Shown here: positions 33,781 through 44,299 of the stretch, one piece after another
Numbering within the stretch: the first letter of the stretch is position 1
Layout: each line of letters opens with the position of its first letter
NCBI GenBank assembly: GCA_001566295.1
Contig: KQ964247.1
Coordinates: 1,302,001 to 1,366,000, forward strand
Direction of reading: 5' to 3'
Length of the DNA: 64,000 nucleotides
DNA from: Microdochium bolleyi
Lineage: Eukaryota; Ascomycota; Sordariomycetes; Xylariales; Microdochiaceae
Made by a program: the position numbers and the translations under genes
Notes under the pieces: generated by a model
What the model was told of the DNA's origin: nothing
Database searches by the model: none
The model's input: the letters and a program-made list of their open reading frames with translations, nothing else

Positions 33781-35694
33781 ATGTCTCGCATCTACAAGCA
33801 CCCGACTCACGCAAAACCCGAGCTCCCAGACGTGGATCTGTGCACGCTCCTTTTCGGTACGTCCAATATATCAAGGCAAATACCCATCATAGGCCATTGC
33901 ATCACAGTCTTGCTTCCGAAGACTCCTGCTGCCTACCTCGCTAACACCCCCTCACCAGACCACGAGCTCGCCCTCGCCCAAGATGACACCGTCCTGCACG
34001 TCGAGGCCGCGAACCCGGCCAACAGGCTCACAAAGGCCATGCAGCGGGCCCTCGTCGAGCGCATCGCCCACGGCCTGCGCACGCACTTCCAGGTCGGCGC
34101 CCGCGGGCCCAACGAGGACGTCGTGACGGTCATCAGCCACGGGCAGATCCTCGTCCCGTCGCTCTTCTACGGCGTCATCGCCGCGGGAGGCGTCTACTCG
34201 GCCGCCTCGCCCTCGTCCACCGCCGACGAGCTCGCCCGGCAGATCCAGACGGGCCGGTCCCGTCTCGTCGTGTGCGGCGCTGAGCACGCCGACATCGCGA
34301 GCAGGGCCGCTGCCAAGCTCGGCATCCCGCCCCGGCGCGTGCTCGTGCTCGACTCGACGGCCGGGGCGTGGTCCCTGCGGAACATCCAGGGCGACGACAC
34401 CACCGACGCCCTCTCCCCGCCACACCAGCGGCTCACCTGGGCGCGCATCACGGACCCCAAAGCCCTGCGGGAGAGCCTCGTCGTGATCCTCTGGTCCAGC
34501 GGGACCACGGGCCTGCCCAAGGGGGTGATGCTCTCGCACGCCAACCTCGTCGCCGAGACGGTCATCACGTCCATCCTGGGCCGCGAGGCCGCCCTGAACG
34601 AGCTCGTGACGAACCCACCAGACGCCAACCAGCCGCCGCCACCCGCGTACCGTACCCTCGCGCACCTGCCCATCAGCCACATCGCGGGCCTCTGGGGCTA
34701 CCTCGTGGGCCCCCAGTACGCGGGCGGCACGGTGCACTGGATGCGGCGGTACAGCTGGGACGGCCTGCTGCGGCACGCGCGCGAGTTCGAGATCACCATT
34801 TTCTACACGGTGCCCTCGATCTTCCTGCGCATCAGCAAGTCCCCCGACGTGACGGACCAGTTCGCGCACGTCGTCGGGGCGGTGACGGGCGCCGCGCCCA
34901 TGGACGGCACGCTGCAGCGCAGCGCCAACGCGCGGCTCGCGGGCGGCAGGGAGCAGCTGCTCGGCCAGACGTGGGGGCTCAGCGAGACGACGGGCGCCGT
35001 GACCGCGCAGCCGCGCGGGGAGCCCGACGACACGGGCTCCATCGGGCAGGTCCTGCCCGGCGTGGAGCTGCGGATCGTGGACGAGGATTACCGTGACGTC
35101 GAGCCCGGCGTGGAAGGCGAGCTGCTGGTCAGGAGTCCGCTGGTGATGAGGGGGTATTTCGACAACCCGGAGGCCACGAGGGCTGCGTTCCACGAGGGCT
35201 GGTTCTGCACGGGAGATATCGGCGTGTTGAGGCAGGGCAAGTTCTATGTTGTGGACAGGAAGAAGGTGAGTGCCAGTGAGCATCGGCGTCAATTACCACC
35301 CCCACCCCTTCTGCAATCCACAGACAACGCTTACCATGGGGACTATAATCAAATCCAGGAACTGCTCAAATACAAAGGCCTCCAGGTCGCCCCGGCCGAG
35401 CTCGAGGGCATCCTCTTTGAGCACCCGCAGATCCGCGAGGCCGCCGTCATCGGCCTGCCCGACCCGGCCGCGGGCGACCTGCCCCGCGCATACGTTGTGC
35501 CTTGGGACAAGGCGAGGATCACCGAGGCCGAGGTGAAAGCCTACGTCGCCGAGCGCGTCGCGCCGTATAAGCAGCTCCGCGGAGGCGTCGTTTTTGTCGA
35601 TGAGATACCCAAGAACGCCATCGGCAAGTTTCTGAGGAAGGACCTCCGGGAGAGGGCCAAGCGGGAGGTTGCCGGGAACAAGTCAAAGCTGTGA
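33781..35694 (+). CDS. 4-coumarate-CoA ligase-like acyl-CoA synthetase (AMP-binding)
   Basis: Exons 33781-33856, 33959-35265 and 35359-35694 give 572 residues. The P-loop motif SSGTTGLPKG (about 34497-34526), the aromatic LGQTWGLSETTG, FCTGDIG and the hinge VVDRKK are in order. The C-terminal PKNAIGKFLRKDL carries the catalytic lysine. The enzyme activates a carboxylic acid as an acyl-AMP and moves it to CoA. KYKGLQVAPAELE and the overall layout match fungal 4CL-like enzymes. The C-terminal residues SKL form a peroxisome targeting signal 1, so the enzyme probably works in peroxisomes. Both introns (102 and 93 nt) are multiples of three without stops, so an unspliced reading stays open. I removed them because of GTACGT/GTGAGT donors and CTAACA/CAG signals. 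The start at 33781 has a good context (CACAATG). Confidence 0.93.
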   Translation: MSRIYKHPTHAKPELPDVDLCTLLFGTSNISRQIPIIGHCITVLLPKTPAAYLANTPSPDHELALAQDDTVLHVEAANPANRLTKAMQRALVERIAHGLRTHFQVGARGPNEDVVTVISHGQILVPSLFYGVIAAGGVYSAASPSSTADELARQIQTGRSRLVVCGAEHADIASRAAAKLGIPPRRVLVLDSTAGAWSLRNIQGDDTTDALSPPHQRLTWARITDPKALRESLVVILWSSGTTGLPKGVMLSHANLVAETVITSILGREAALNELVTNPPDANQPPPPAYRTLAHLPISHIAGLWGYLVGPQYAGGTVHWMRRYSWDGLLRHAREFEITIFYTVPSIFLRISKSPDVTDQFAHVVGAVTGAAPMDGTLQRSANARLAGGREQLLGQTWGLSETTGAVTAQPRGEPDDTGSIGQVLPGVELRIVDEDYRDVEPGVEGELLVRSPLVMRGYFDNPEATRAAFHEGWFCTGDIGVLRQGKFYVVDRKKVSASEHRRQLPPPPLLQSTDNAYHGDYNQIQELLKYKGLQVAPAELEGILFEHPQIREAAVIGLPDPAAGDLPRAYVVPWDKARITEAEVKAYVAERVAPYKQLRGGVVFVDEIPKNAIGKFLRKDLRERAKREVAGNKSKL

Positions 35695-36350
35695 GCTGGG
35701 AAGCACAGAGAAGGAGATGAACAAAGACGATGCCTAGCCTTTCTGCTGGCATGCGGGGACCACTGTTGAGTGGGAAAGTCCACACAAACGAGTCTCCCAG
35801 ATTCCAACACAGACATATCTCACAATACATGACCTATGGATCTGCAATGGCAAAGATGTATTCATGTGGTTCATGCCATCCTTCGCTAGAACCCTAAAAG
35901 ATGTCCTAAACATAAAAACCTCATGTGCTGACCGACATATGCCCAGTGACAAGAACCTGCCCAACGGCAACTTGCGCCAACAACTCGTAATCGATTCGCA
36001 GTTTTCTCGGTCGCTGCATTGCGCGAGAGGGGTATTGATGCTGGCCCAAGTTCAAAATGATTATAAAGAAATGGGAATGCCCAACCAAAGATCTACAGGC
36101 TCAGACAGCAGCCAGCCAGAAATCCCACGGGTTGCCAATTGCGTGGTGTGAAAAAATAAAAGACAAAATGGCGTGCTCGCTATGCATCCTGCCTGTGCTC
36201 CCATTCCGGTGTTGCTAGAAATTCAGAGACAAAATAAAATGGCCTTGGTCCGTGTTGATGTGCTTCGCGTGGTGTCGACTGTGTGTCAGAATACGGCGTA
36301 GTGGCATTGCGCGAGCGGTGCAGGTCCACCTCAAGTTGGGATGCCAATCG
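35695..36350. other. Intergenic between convergent acyl-CoA ligase and RBR ligase
   Basis: The 656 bp between two stop codons hold no supported gene and should contain both 3' UTRs. Confidence 0.5.
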
Positions 36351-38476
36351 TCACTCTTCCACAGCGGAAAGACCATCTTCAGAAGCTTCCGGATCAACTG
36401 GCCACTCGGGAATACTCAAGGCTGCGAAGCGCAAGCCCTTCTCACTTTCCAACTCCTTGCGCATGATCTCCGCACAAAGCGTCCAACGCTTCTGGAGAAG
36501 AGCCCGACGCTGTAGGAACACAGCGGAGGCGGTCTCTTCCTCGTCCGCGAATCCTGATTCGAGTTGTTCGAGCTCCTTGTTGTGCTTCTCGAGGAGCTTT
36601 GCCATCTCCTGCTCCTGTCGGTCGTTGAGCTCCTCCAAAGCACTCGTCTGGCGATCTCGCATCACGTTGATTCTGGCTTCGTGCAGTTGCTTCATGTTTC
36701 GCTCGAGGTTGTATTGTTGTGCGAGCTCCCGCAGATCCCGTTCGGTCACAACTCGAGATGGCATGTCCGCTTCCGGTTTCTGGCCAAGGCCGTCGCAGTA
36801 GGCCTCCATATGTTTGAGTCGAGTTCGTACGTTCCGTTCGCTTTGTTCGAGAGAGGCCCGTAGCTCCATCTCGGCGTTCACCTGCCTGTCCTCGAGGGTG
36901 GCCATTGTTTTCAAGTGGCGCTCCTTCATCTTGTCGAGTGTCGATGACTGCTTCTCAATGAGTGCCAATTTCTGCTGGGCGTGCCTCGCCCACATGTGCC
37001 ATCTTGATTTCCTTTCAAACATCCTGAATCTCTCCAGATCCTTGACCTGTTCTTCACGGAGTGTCTTGAACTCGACGCTCTCTAGGGTGCGTTGCTCGGC
37101 TTCGAGCCTTTCGCGGGCCTCCTGAGCTTCGGTCTCCTTTCGAAGAGCTTCATCGGCTGCGTGGGCGGCATCGCGCGCCTCCTCCTCTTCACGCCGCCGC
37201 TCCATCTCTGCCTCACCGTTGCAGAGGTTCGGGCAGCCAATAGATTGGTCCCATACCGCACCGCATATGTAGCAAAATTCGGCACGGCATCGGCACGTCA
37301 TGTGCGTGCAGCCTTGACTCAACTCGACCAGTGTCCGGCATTTGTAGCACCGCCTCCAGCCAGACTTCTCGCCCATCTTGAGCACCGCATCAAGCTCCCA
37401 GTCACTTGGACAATCCTGGCCGATGGGATGCGCGTCCCTCTTGCACATGACGCACACTCTTGTGCGACAAGCTCGGCATACTGCGTGGAATGGATGCCGG
37501 GGGTCGACTTTGCTGCGAGGTGGGATGAACTCGCCGCAGGTCGGATTTGAGCAGAACACGCGTGCTTCCCAGGGGGTACTGAATTGCACCACGGCCTTGA
37601 GGAAAGCCGCCTGATCGTTTCGGTCTAACAATGGCTTGATGACGGAGCTGGGTATTGGCTGCGTGCAGCATCGCGGCGGCATCTTCGACTCATCGGATGT
37701 CGCTTGGTTGACCATGATGCGCAAGCAGCGAGAACAATAGCTGTGACCGCAGGGAAGTTTGACGAGCGACCCATTCTCTTTGGGGTCTTCGCGGCAAGCG
37801 CTGCAAGAACTATAAACTCAGAAGCAATCGCGTCAGTTCTTCCGAGGGCTCTGCAGGCGAGATACACCGCCGATACTTACACATAGAGGAACTCTGGAGA
37901 AGGCGTCGTTTTCCGCTTGCGTCGCATCTTTGATAGGCCCAGTTTTATGCTCTTGTAGCTCTTCCGGGTGCTCATGCTAAAGACGCTTGCCGGAACCCTG
38001 TCGTGTGTTGGGGGAGAAGAGAGGAACTTGGGCTGGTCTGCAGCCTTGTCTGGTTGCTGAAGATAGGCTTCATATTGGGCGAAGGTGAGATTATGTGGGC
38101 GGGTTCGAGACAAGACGGATTCCGATGCATCTTGGACTCCATCCTTGGAGGAATGTGAAGTAATGGCCGTGTCGGCCGATTCCTGAGACGAAGTCGACAC
38201 CGTTCGTACGTGGTTTGTGTCAATTGTGACACTCGAGTCGGCACCCGAGGTATTGCGTTTGTCGTGAAATGACTTGGACGAGTTTGGCCGCGAAACCGAG
38301 ATGCCAAGCTGCGCTGCGCGCTTCATCAGGCCTTCCAGATATGCCTCGAAGTCTTCGCTGGGGAGCTGCAGGACTTCGGTCAAAAACTCGTGCTCGGGCA
38401 GCTCGGGCGGTGGTTCCGTCACTGGGGCCCGACCCATGTCAGTGGCCGCTACGGGCATCTGCACCGAGACGGCCAT
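36351..38476 (-). CDS. RBR-type E3 ubiquitin ligase (RING-IBR-RING) with long coiled coil
   Basis: Exons 38476-37881 and 37809-36351 give 684 residues. After a Ser-rich N-terminus (1-198), the intron junction restores SCSACREDPKENGSLVKLPCGHSYCSRC, the first RING. The in-between domain follows (FCSNPTCGEFI...VCRACRTRVCVMC). The second RING is CYKC...GCTHMTCRCRAEFCYICG. The cysteine of GCTHMTC (about 366) is at the catalytic position that accepts ubiquitin from E2 before transfer in RBR enzymes. From about 395 to 640 the protein is one long Glu/Lys/Arg-rich coiled coil (EMERRREEEEARDAAHAADE and onward), an unusually large C-terminal addition that may drive dimerisation. Substrate and location are unknown. 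It is transcribed towards the acyl-CoA ligase gene. Confidence 0.92.
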
Positions 38477-40809
38477 GGTGTTGGTCGAGGCAGGCCGGAT
38501 ATTTGCAGCCTGCCTTCGGAGAGGACGAAGAGAGGGCGAGAAGCTAGTTGGCCGCGTGCATTATACTGCAGGTGCATCGAGCAAAAGATAAGTCGGCAGA
38601 GGAGGACGACGAGGAGCAGCGCACGAGAGAAGCGGAACGGAGTCGGCGGCAGCTGTGACGCGGAGGCGGAGGCGGCGGAAGGGTGGAGTTGTCGAGCAAC
38701 AAGTCATATGCCGTGCAGACCAGGGTTTCCACAGCGCTCTCGTCAGGTGAGCGACCGGGGTGGCTGACAAGCGTCCGATCGGCGGCCCACAGATCGTGGG
38801 CGGGAAACCGCCTCTGTGATATGTGGGAAAGACGTGTCTCAAAGGACAACAGGTCCCTGGAATCTTCGCGAGGGAGAGTGCGCGCTGGCGGCAAGAGTGC
38901 TTTTTGGTGCTACGACCACGTCGCTGCTGACTGCGGCTGCGAGCCTCGCGCTTTATTGCAGAATGCAGAATCGATGTTTGTGTCAAGATGGGAGCGGGAC
39001 CGAAACCCCCGTCGTGTGCATCCACCAGGGCGGGCAGCATGTAACTACCGTCCGGGACGGAATCCCTATCGCACCAACAAGGGAATGAATGTCGCGGGCG
39101 TTGAGAATGTGAGCGCTGGCGCAAGGGAGATGGCGGAGCGGATGCAGGGCGGAGCTTGTCGGCGGGCAAGATGACCAACAGCTGACTGACTGACCACACT
39201 CGGGCGCGCAGGGCGATGTGTTGGTGTACTGGACCGAGGACCTGAGGCTGGGGCGGTGAGCGCGTTCCAGTGTTGACGAGTGATGACTGGTGGTTGACGG
39301 CGCATAAGATTGTCGCGGAGGAAGGGATGGGCGCCTAGGGTGGCGTCGTGTGCCGGAGCGCCTGGGACTCGACGTGACTGGATCTTGCCTGGCAGCCGGA
39401 GGAGCAGCCTCATTCGGAAGGGACTTGCGGTTGATGAGGGGGACGCCGGAGTTATAAGGTTGTCGCTGGCCCTTCGCTGAGAGTTGTAGGTTTCGCGCCA
39501 GCTGAGCAGCAACAGCAGCGTGGCGGGCGGAGGTTGCTCTTTCCAAGGTTGACATGTCCGGTCCAAGGCCCGTCCATGCGCTTCAAGCGCGCCCTTCTGT
39601 TCACTTACCTTTTCTTGTCGGCTCTTGTTGTGTGCATCCTGGCGACCTGGCCCGTCCAGACTCGAGACCCTGGCTCTGGCTAATCTCGCTGGCTTCTTGT
39701 CCTTGCTCTCTGCCGTCACAATGACAATACAATTGTGTCCGCGGCCTGAACGTTGTGTACTCCTCAACCACGCCAGCCGACCCGGGCCGTGGTAGCACCA
39801 CCAAGGGCTCCCAAGCCACCCATTTCCAGATGTCATCAGCCACGGGCAAGTGATTTGCAGCACAACACAGCGCAGCGCAGCCATACAGATACTGCATGAG
39901 GTAGTGTTGTTCCTCGCTCCATACCCTCGTGCTTTGCATGCTGGCGCGCACATGCATCAAGTCTGCTGATGATGAAAGGCCCACAACCACTGTCTGCTGC
40001 TGCCGCAGAGTGGCAATCTCGCCGCTGCCCCGGCGGCCCTAACTTAGGGCAGGCGCTGTGTGACTTAGTGCCAGCCCGGCGGCGCCGCCTTGAAGCTTGC
40101 CGCGCCGCCACGGCCCAGAGTGGCGAGGTGCAGCGCTGTCCCGGACGGGCCTGATGCCGGCTCTGGCGATCCCACTCGATGGGTAGGGTGAAAACGGCCC
40201 GCGGATAGTGGCCATTCCGCATCCCTGGACCGCAGCCGCTCGACAGCTCCAGGGCCGTGCCCGTCCGATTTAGCGCGGGATCAAGCTCAGAGGACTTCAG
40301 ATGCGGACGATCAGTGATATGTCATATCGATAGCGACCGTGCGCACGACCTCCCGCTTTACGCGCCTTGTTCTGTTTCCTCAATAGGATGCGTGGACCGA
40401 CTCTGATTCGAGGGCATGACATGCTTACTCTATAGAAAGGATTATATTCTTTTTTCCTTTTTTCCCTCTAATTATTTCTCATTCTGTGCTTATGCATTGG
40501 ACATGGCGTGTGCTGTTTAATCCACGGAATTTGGACGGACTGCCTTCCGTCGAGGCTGCATAAACTCAGCTCATCTCAGCAGCAGAAAAACAAAAGTCGC
40601 AAGAAGAAAGACGCATGCACGGAACAACACATCTGGGTACCTACCTACGCGTAGGTACCTCGGTAGGTAGCCACATGTCCCCTGAACACGATTAACTAGG
40701 CCCAGGGTCCTGGGAGACTGGTACAATTCTGGGATGTGTCACCGTTACCTGTAGTTAGCCGAGCAACCACTGCCATATCGGTACTCATTGAGCTATGATG
40801 GTGGCCGAC
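38477..40809. other. Long intergenic region upstream of RBR gene
   Basis: Overlapping frames up to 295 codons occur on the minus strand (for example 39953-39066), but they are Arg/Ser/Pro-rich, share the region with other frames and match nothing I know. I see no supported gene. Confidence 0.45.
40642..40668. repeat. TACCTA-type palindrome and repeat cluster
   Basis: A perfect 16-bp palindrome TACCTACGCGTAGGTA (40642-40657) is flanked by further TACC/GGTAGGTAG copies (from about 40636 to 40670). The centre is ACGCGT, identical to the Mlu cell-cycle box. Similar TACCTA/TAGGTA runs occur in intergenic DNA of Sordariomycetes; that point is from general knowledge. Confidence 0.7.
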
Positions 40810-41037
40810 TCATAGGGTCTGAAGAACCGTCAGTTCGGCGACGTTTTGACCACTGTGGCCTCGGAACCCCGAAGGCAGATTAAATACGCAACTGCTCACA
40901 GGAATATTTCGGTCGCCAAGTTGGCAATGTGCCGCATATCTAAGAGTGGAAAGTGTAGTGTTACTCACAGTGGTTTCGGAAATACAACTGGATATCAACA
41001 TTGCTGTCACTAATAGTTCTAATAGCGAAGACGACAT
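40810..41037 (-). CDS. Possible small secreted protein (doubtful)
   Basis: A 75-residue frame starts MSSSLLELLVTAMLISSCIS, which looks like a signal peptide. The remainder has few cysteines (HCQLGD, SSCVF) and no family resemblance. GTGAGT occurs twice inside the frame and TTAG between them, so the real structure could differ. The start lies 44 bp from the left arm of the 33-bp inverted repeat. It could equally be chance; codon use is not GC3-rich as in the real genes around it. Confidence 0.2.
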   Translation of the reverse strand: MSSSLLELLVTAMLISSCISETTVSNTTLSTLRYAAHCQLGDRNIPVSSCVFNLPSGFRGHSGQNVAELTVLQTL

Positions 41038-41080
41038 CTTATACCATTGCTCGAGCAGAATGGAATTGAAAATACCACAA

Positions 41081-41158
41081 ATGGGAACACAACGATGATG
41101 CGAGCATTTACTCAATATAATGGCAGAGTAAATGCTCGCATCATCGTTGTGTTCCCAT
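41081..41158. repeat. Perfect 33-bp inverted repeat with 12-nt loop
   Basis: Left arm 41081-41113 and right arm 41126-41158 are exact reverse complements (33 of 33), separated by the AT-rich loop AATATAATGGCA. Transcribed from either strand, it would form a near-ideal hairpin. No flanking target-site duplication is obvious. It lies between the doubtful small secreted protein and the secreted protein gene at 41602. Confidence 0.95.
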
Positions 41159-41601
41159 CTAGTTCATGCCTTAATTACTGGTCTGCTGAGCCAGAAGTCG
41201 TGGATAACCAATTTCGTACTTAGGCAGCACTATGCTTCCGAATCAGACTCGATTTATTGATAGCGAAATCCGCAAAGAGCTTACCCTCTCCGTTTATTTC
41301 TACTTGTGCCAGCTTCTGGGGCACCACCCGTGTTGGGCAATCCAGTCGAGTATCCATGAGCAGGTGCTGCCGTGGTAACGAACGGGAGCAAAGATGTGCC
41401 AGGACAGCGTTCTTTGCCTCGTCACTGGGGGGGAATCTTCCTCCGCAGCCAGGACTGCACATCACCCAGCCTTCACCGCGTCGAAACCAGTTGGCCGAAC
41501 GCACATTCACCGCCAACACGTCAGTCTCTTCCCACGATCTCAGAACCAAAAGGGCTACTCCATCCATCGAGCACCACCACGTTCTCGGAGCACACCCCAA
41601 A

Positions 41602-42901
41602 ATGAAGGCCCTCCTCACACTCGCCGTCGCCGTCCTCGGCAGTGGCATCACCATCGTCCTGGCCATGCCCAGCCTCAAGAGCAGCGTTCTCAAAACGGAC
41701 ATCCGCATCAGCAACCACACCCACCTCACCAGCAGCGGCTCCTCAGCCTCCTCATCCTCCTCTTCTGGGGGGTATCGCGCCGTCCAGCTCGCGGCCGCCG
41801 ACCGTCTCCCCAACGACCACCACGCGGGCTACATTATCCAAAGCTTCGTTAAGGACGGCTTCGACTTTGCCCGCGACGGCCCGTCCCTGACGCGCAACAT
41901 CTCGGCGCGCTACACCGTCAGCGGCATCACCGCAGAGCCAGACCAATACGTCCACGGCCAGATCTCGATGCACCAGCAGATCCAGATCGGCGGGGACAGC
42001 GGCGGTGCCAACACAGACGGGTGCAATGGCAACTTTGTGACGCTGGGAACGCAGAGCATTGTGAGTTCCCTTTCCCCACGAGTGGATGTACAAGCCACTG
42101 GCGTTGCATGTACTCCCTGCAACGGTGGTAAGGCACAAGCATGACTAAACGGACTAGATTTGCTGACTCTTTGGATACAAAGCTCACCTACAGCGGAAGA
42201 ACTGCCCGTCGTCCGTACTACTACTGGGCTGGTGATGGTGAGAAGTCGTATCTCGGGGAGGACTTCGGACCCAGTAAGCGACGCGAGCTCGGCGACGTGT
42301 TGTACGAGGCTTCTCAAGTAACGAAATGTGTTCCAACCAGTGCTCGCCGGCGATGAGATCTACAGCCACATTTACCTCAAGGGAACTTCAGAGGCAGAGA
42401 TGTAAGTCACCTCACAGTAAGACAAAGAGACAAAATCACATCTCCGCATCCCCTTGCTGACTCCGTCGTGTCTTTCCTAACCTCGCCAGCTGGTACGAGA
42501 ACGCCTCCCAGGGCACCCGCTTCGTCAAGACCATCAGCGGCCAGCCCATCTGCCTCGACCACAGCGCGGGCTCCTGGACGGTCGGGTACGAGCCAGAGGA
42601 GGAGCCCGGCTCGCCCGAGGACGCGCCCGTCGAGCCGATGCCGGGCTTCGACGCGCGCATCTTCTGGGACGCCAACATGTACTCGGGCAGCGTGTCCGAC
42701 ACCCGGCTCCCCTACTCCGAGCCCATGGACCTCGTCCGCCAGAGCATCGGCAACGGCGAAGGGGGCGCCCCGCACGCGGGCTGGGAGGTGCAGCACGCCA
42801 CCTCGTTCAACCCGTTCCCTGGAGATTACTACTTCGGGGTGTACTGGAATCTGATCCCCAGCTGGGTGCGGACCGAGTCGGTGGACTATGAGCACAACTG
42901 A
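41602..42901 (+). CDS. Secreted protein of unknown function
   Basis: Four exons (41602-42060, 42183-42273, 42341-42401, 42490-42901) give about 340 residues. A signal peptide spans residues 1-20 (MKALLTLAVAVLGSGITIVLA), then a Ser-rich segment. The mature region has few cysteines and contains HAGYIIQSFVKDGFDF, AGDEIYSHIYLKG, WYENASQGTRFVKTISGQ and a C-terminal GDYYFGVYWNLIPSWVRTE. I do not recognise the family. The presence of WYEN, FGVYWN and Gly/Trp-rich strands suggests a beta-rich extracellular protein, but that is impression only. Exons 2 and 3 are tentative. The start context AAAATG is good. The gene lies 443 bp right of the 33-bp inverted repeat. Confidence 0.8.
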
Positions 42902-43448
42902 TTGTGTTGTTGTTTCTGGAGATGGGGACGTGATCAATGTTGCTAATCGGGGTCAAGATTGCAACCACACTCGACTTCCTGGGCACGGATATCGACGAGG
43001 TGATTACCTGTAAAGGAGCACTAGTTTGTCAGCTCAGCTAGGCTGTGTGATGGCATCGCTGGAAGTGTTCGTAGTATAAGCACGCGTTCGCAAGGCTTCT
43101 TCTTGAGAGTGCTTGACCCATCTCGTGGTTCCTAGCTGTCCTTCAATGTGGTGTCAACGCCGTTCTTCTATAATCTCTGTCTCTTGTCTATCCTTCTGAT
43201 TACGATCCTGTCTGGACCGTCCAACGTTGCTCTAGAACGACAACCCAATTTCTGCTATCAACTGAGAGCCTCAGATGGCCAACCCAACCTGCGTTCGTGT
43301 AATACCTCTGCCCGTATGTCCTTCTGACACGCAGTCCCACACGCAGATCCGTGGCCTTCCACGAAGACCACCGCCGCCTCCTAATATCGCCACAAACCAC
43401 GACCGCTCCCCCTTTTCCTCCCTTTGCCAGCTCAAAAAGTCCAACCTC
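42902..43448. other. Intergenic between convergent genes
   Basis: This holds the 3' flanks of the secreted protein and Mpv17-like genes. No gene is supported. Confidence 0.5.
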
Positions 43449-44299
43449 TCACTTCGAGGCAAGCAGACTCATATACACGCCCCAGACCACACCGGCAAGA
43501 CCACCCACCAGGCTGCGGCCCTCGATCGTCTTGATGAGGGTGAAGTTGATCAGGCTGACCAGCGGCCAGAGCTTCCACCCGGCAACCATGATGGGCACAA
43601 ACTCGGCCTGCGCGCGCGCCCAGGTCGCCGGCCAGCTGACACGCGAGTAGTCGAACGCCCTGGCCCGCACTGCCTTGCCGCTGTCCGACTTGATGACCGC
43701 GGCGAACAGGCTCGGGAAGAGGCCGCTGAGCAGGAACCGCACGCTCTGGTCGGGCGTGCTGAGCGGCGCGCCGAGCGGCCTGTGCATCGCAGCCTGCACC
43801 GCGTGGATGAAGAGACTGAACAGGATCGTGTTGCCCGCCGCGCCGATGGTCTGGTCGAGCAGCAGCTTGACCACCGTGTTGGCCTTGTTGAGGCGCGGCT
43901 CGACGAGCTTGGCCTCCTTGCCCGCGCTGTCGAGCGCCGCGTCGGCGTCCCCGCCCGCCTTGGAGGCTGAAAGCACGGCCTCGCGCGTGGGGGAGGCGTG
44001 GTACGCCGGGAACGTGGACTCGAGAAAGTCCTGCCACAGGAAGTTGGGCGGGGTGCTGATGATGGACCACAGGACGAACTGGAAGACGGGGACCCAGTCT
44101 ATCACGAGCGGTGTCTGTGTGTGGATGGCATTGCCGCGAGGTTAGTTCAGCAGCCTGGATTCGGGCAAGCCGGGACAGCGAGAGAGGAGACACGCAAACT
44201 CACGTCTCTCTGGTACGACGTGATGGTCTGCGCGAGTAGGTTCGACGTCGCCGCCAGCACGGCGGCCACCCTCGTGGCTCCGACAATCGGAGAAGGCAT
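43449..44299 (-). CDS. Mpv17/PMP22-family membrane protein
   Basis: Exons 44299-44204 and 44114-43449 give 253 residues. The C-terminal signature of the family is clear: SWPATWARAQAEFVPIMVAGWKLWPLVSLINFTLI, with the conserved Trp-Pro, the W-x-x-WP pair and Asn-Phe. About four hydrophobic segments are visible. Members (Mpv17, Sym1, PMP22, Woronin sorting complex) are channels or structural proteins of the inner mitochondrial or peroxisomal membrane. I cannot decide which compartment applies. The loop between the first two halves (SASKAGGDADAALDSAGKEAK) is longer than in Sym1. The intron follows Asp-32 with GTGAGT and CACACAG borders. Confidence 0.9.

Noticed and set aside
33952..35292. 446-codon open frame on the minus strand opposite the acyl-CoA ligase
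   Set aside because: It is the antisense of a GC3-rich gene; such genes leave long open antisense frames. It is Arg/Gly/His-rich with no family sequence.
39066..39953. 295-codon minus-strand frame upstream of the RBR gene
   Set aside because: Overlaps other open frames of similar length, has unnatural composition (Cys/Arg/Ser clusters) and no family resemblance.
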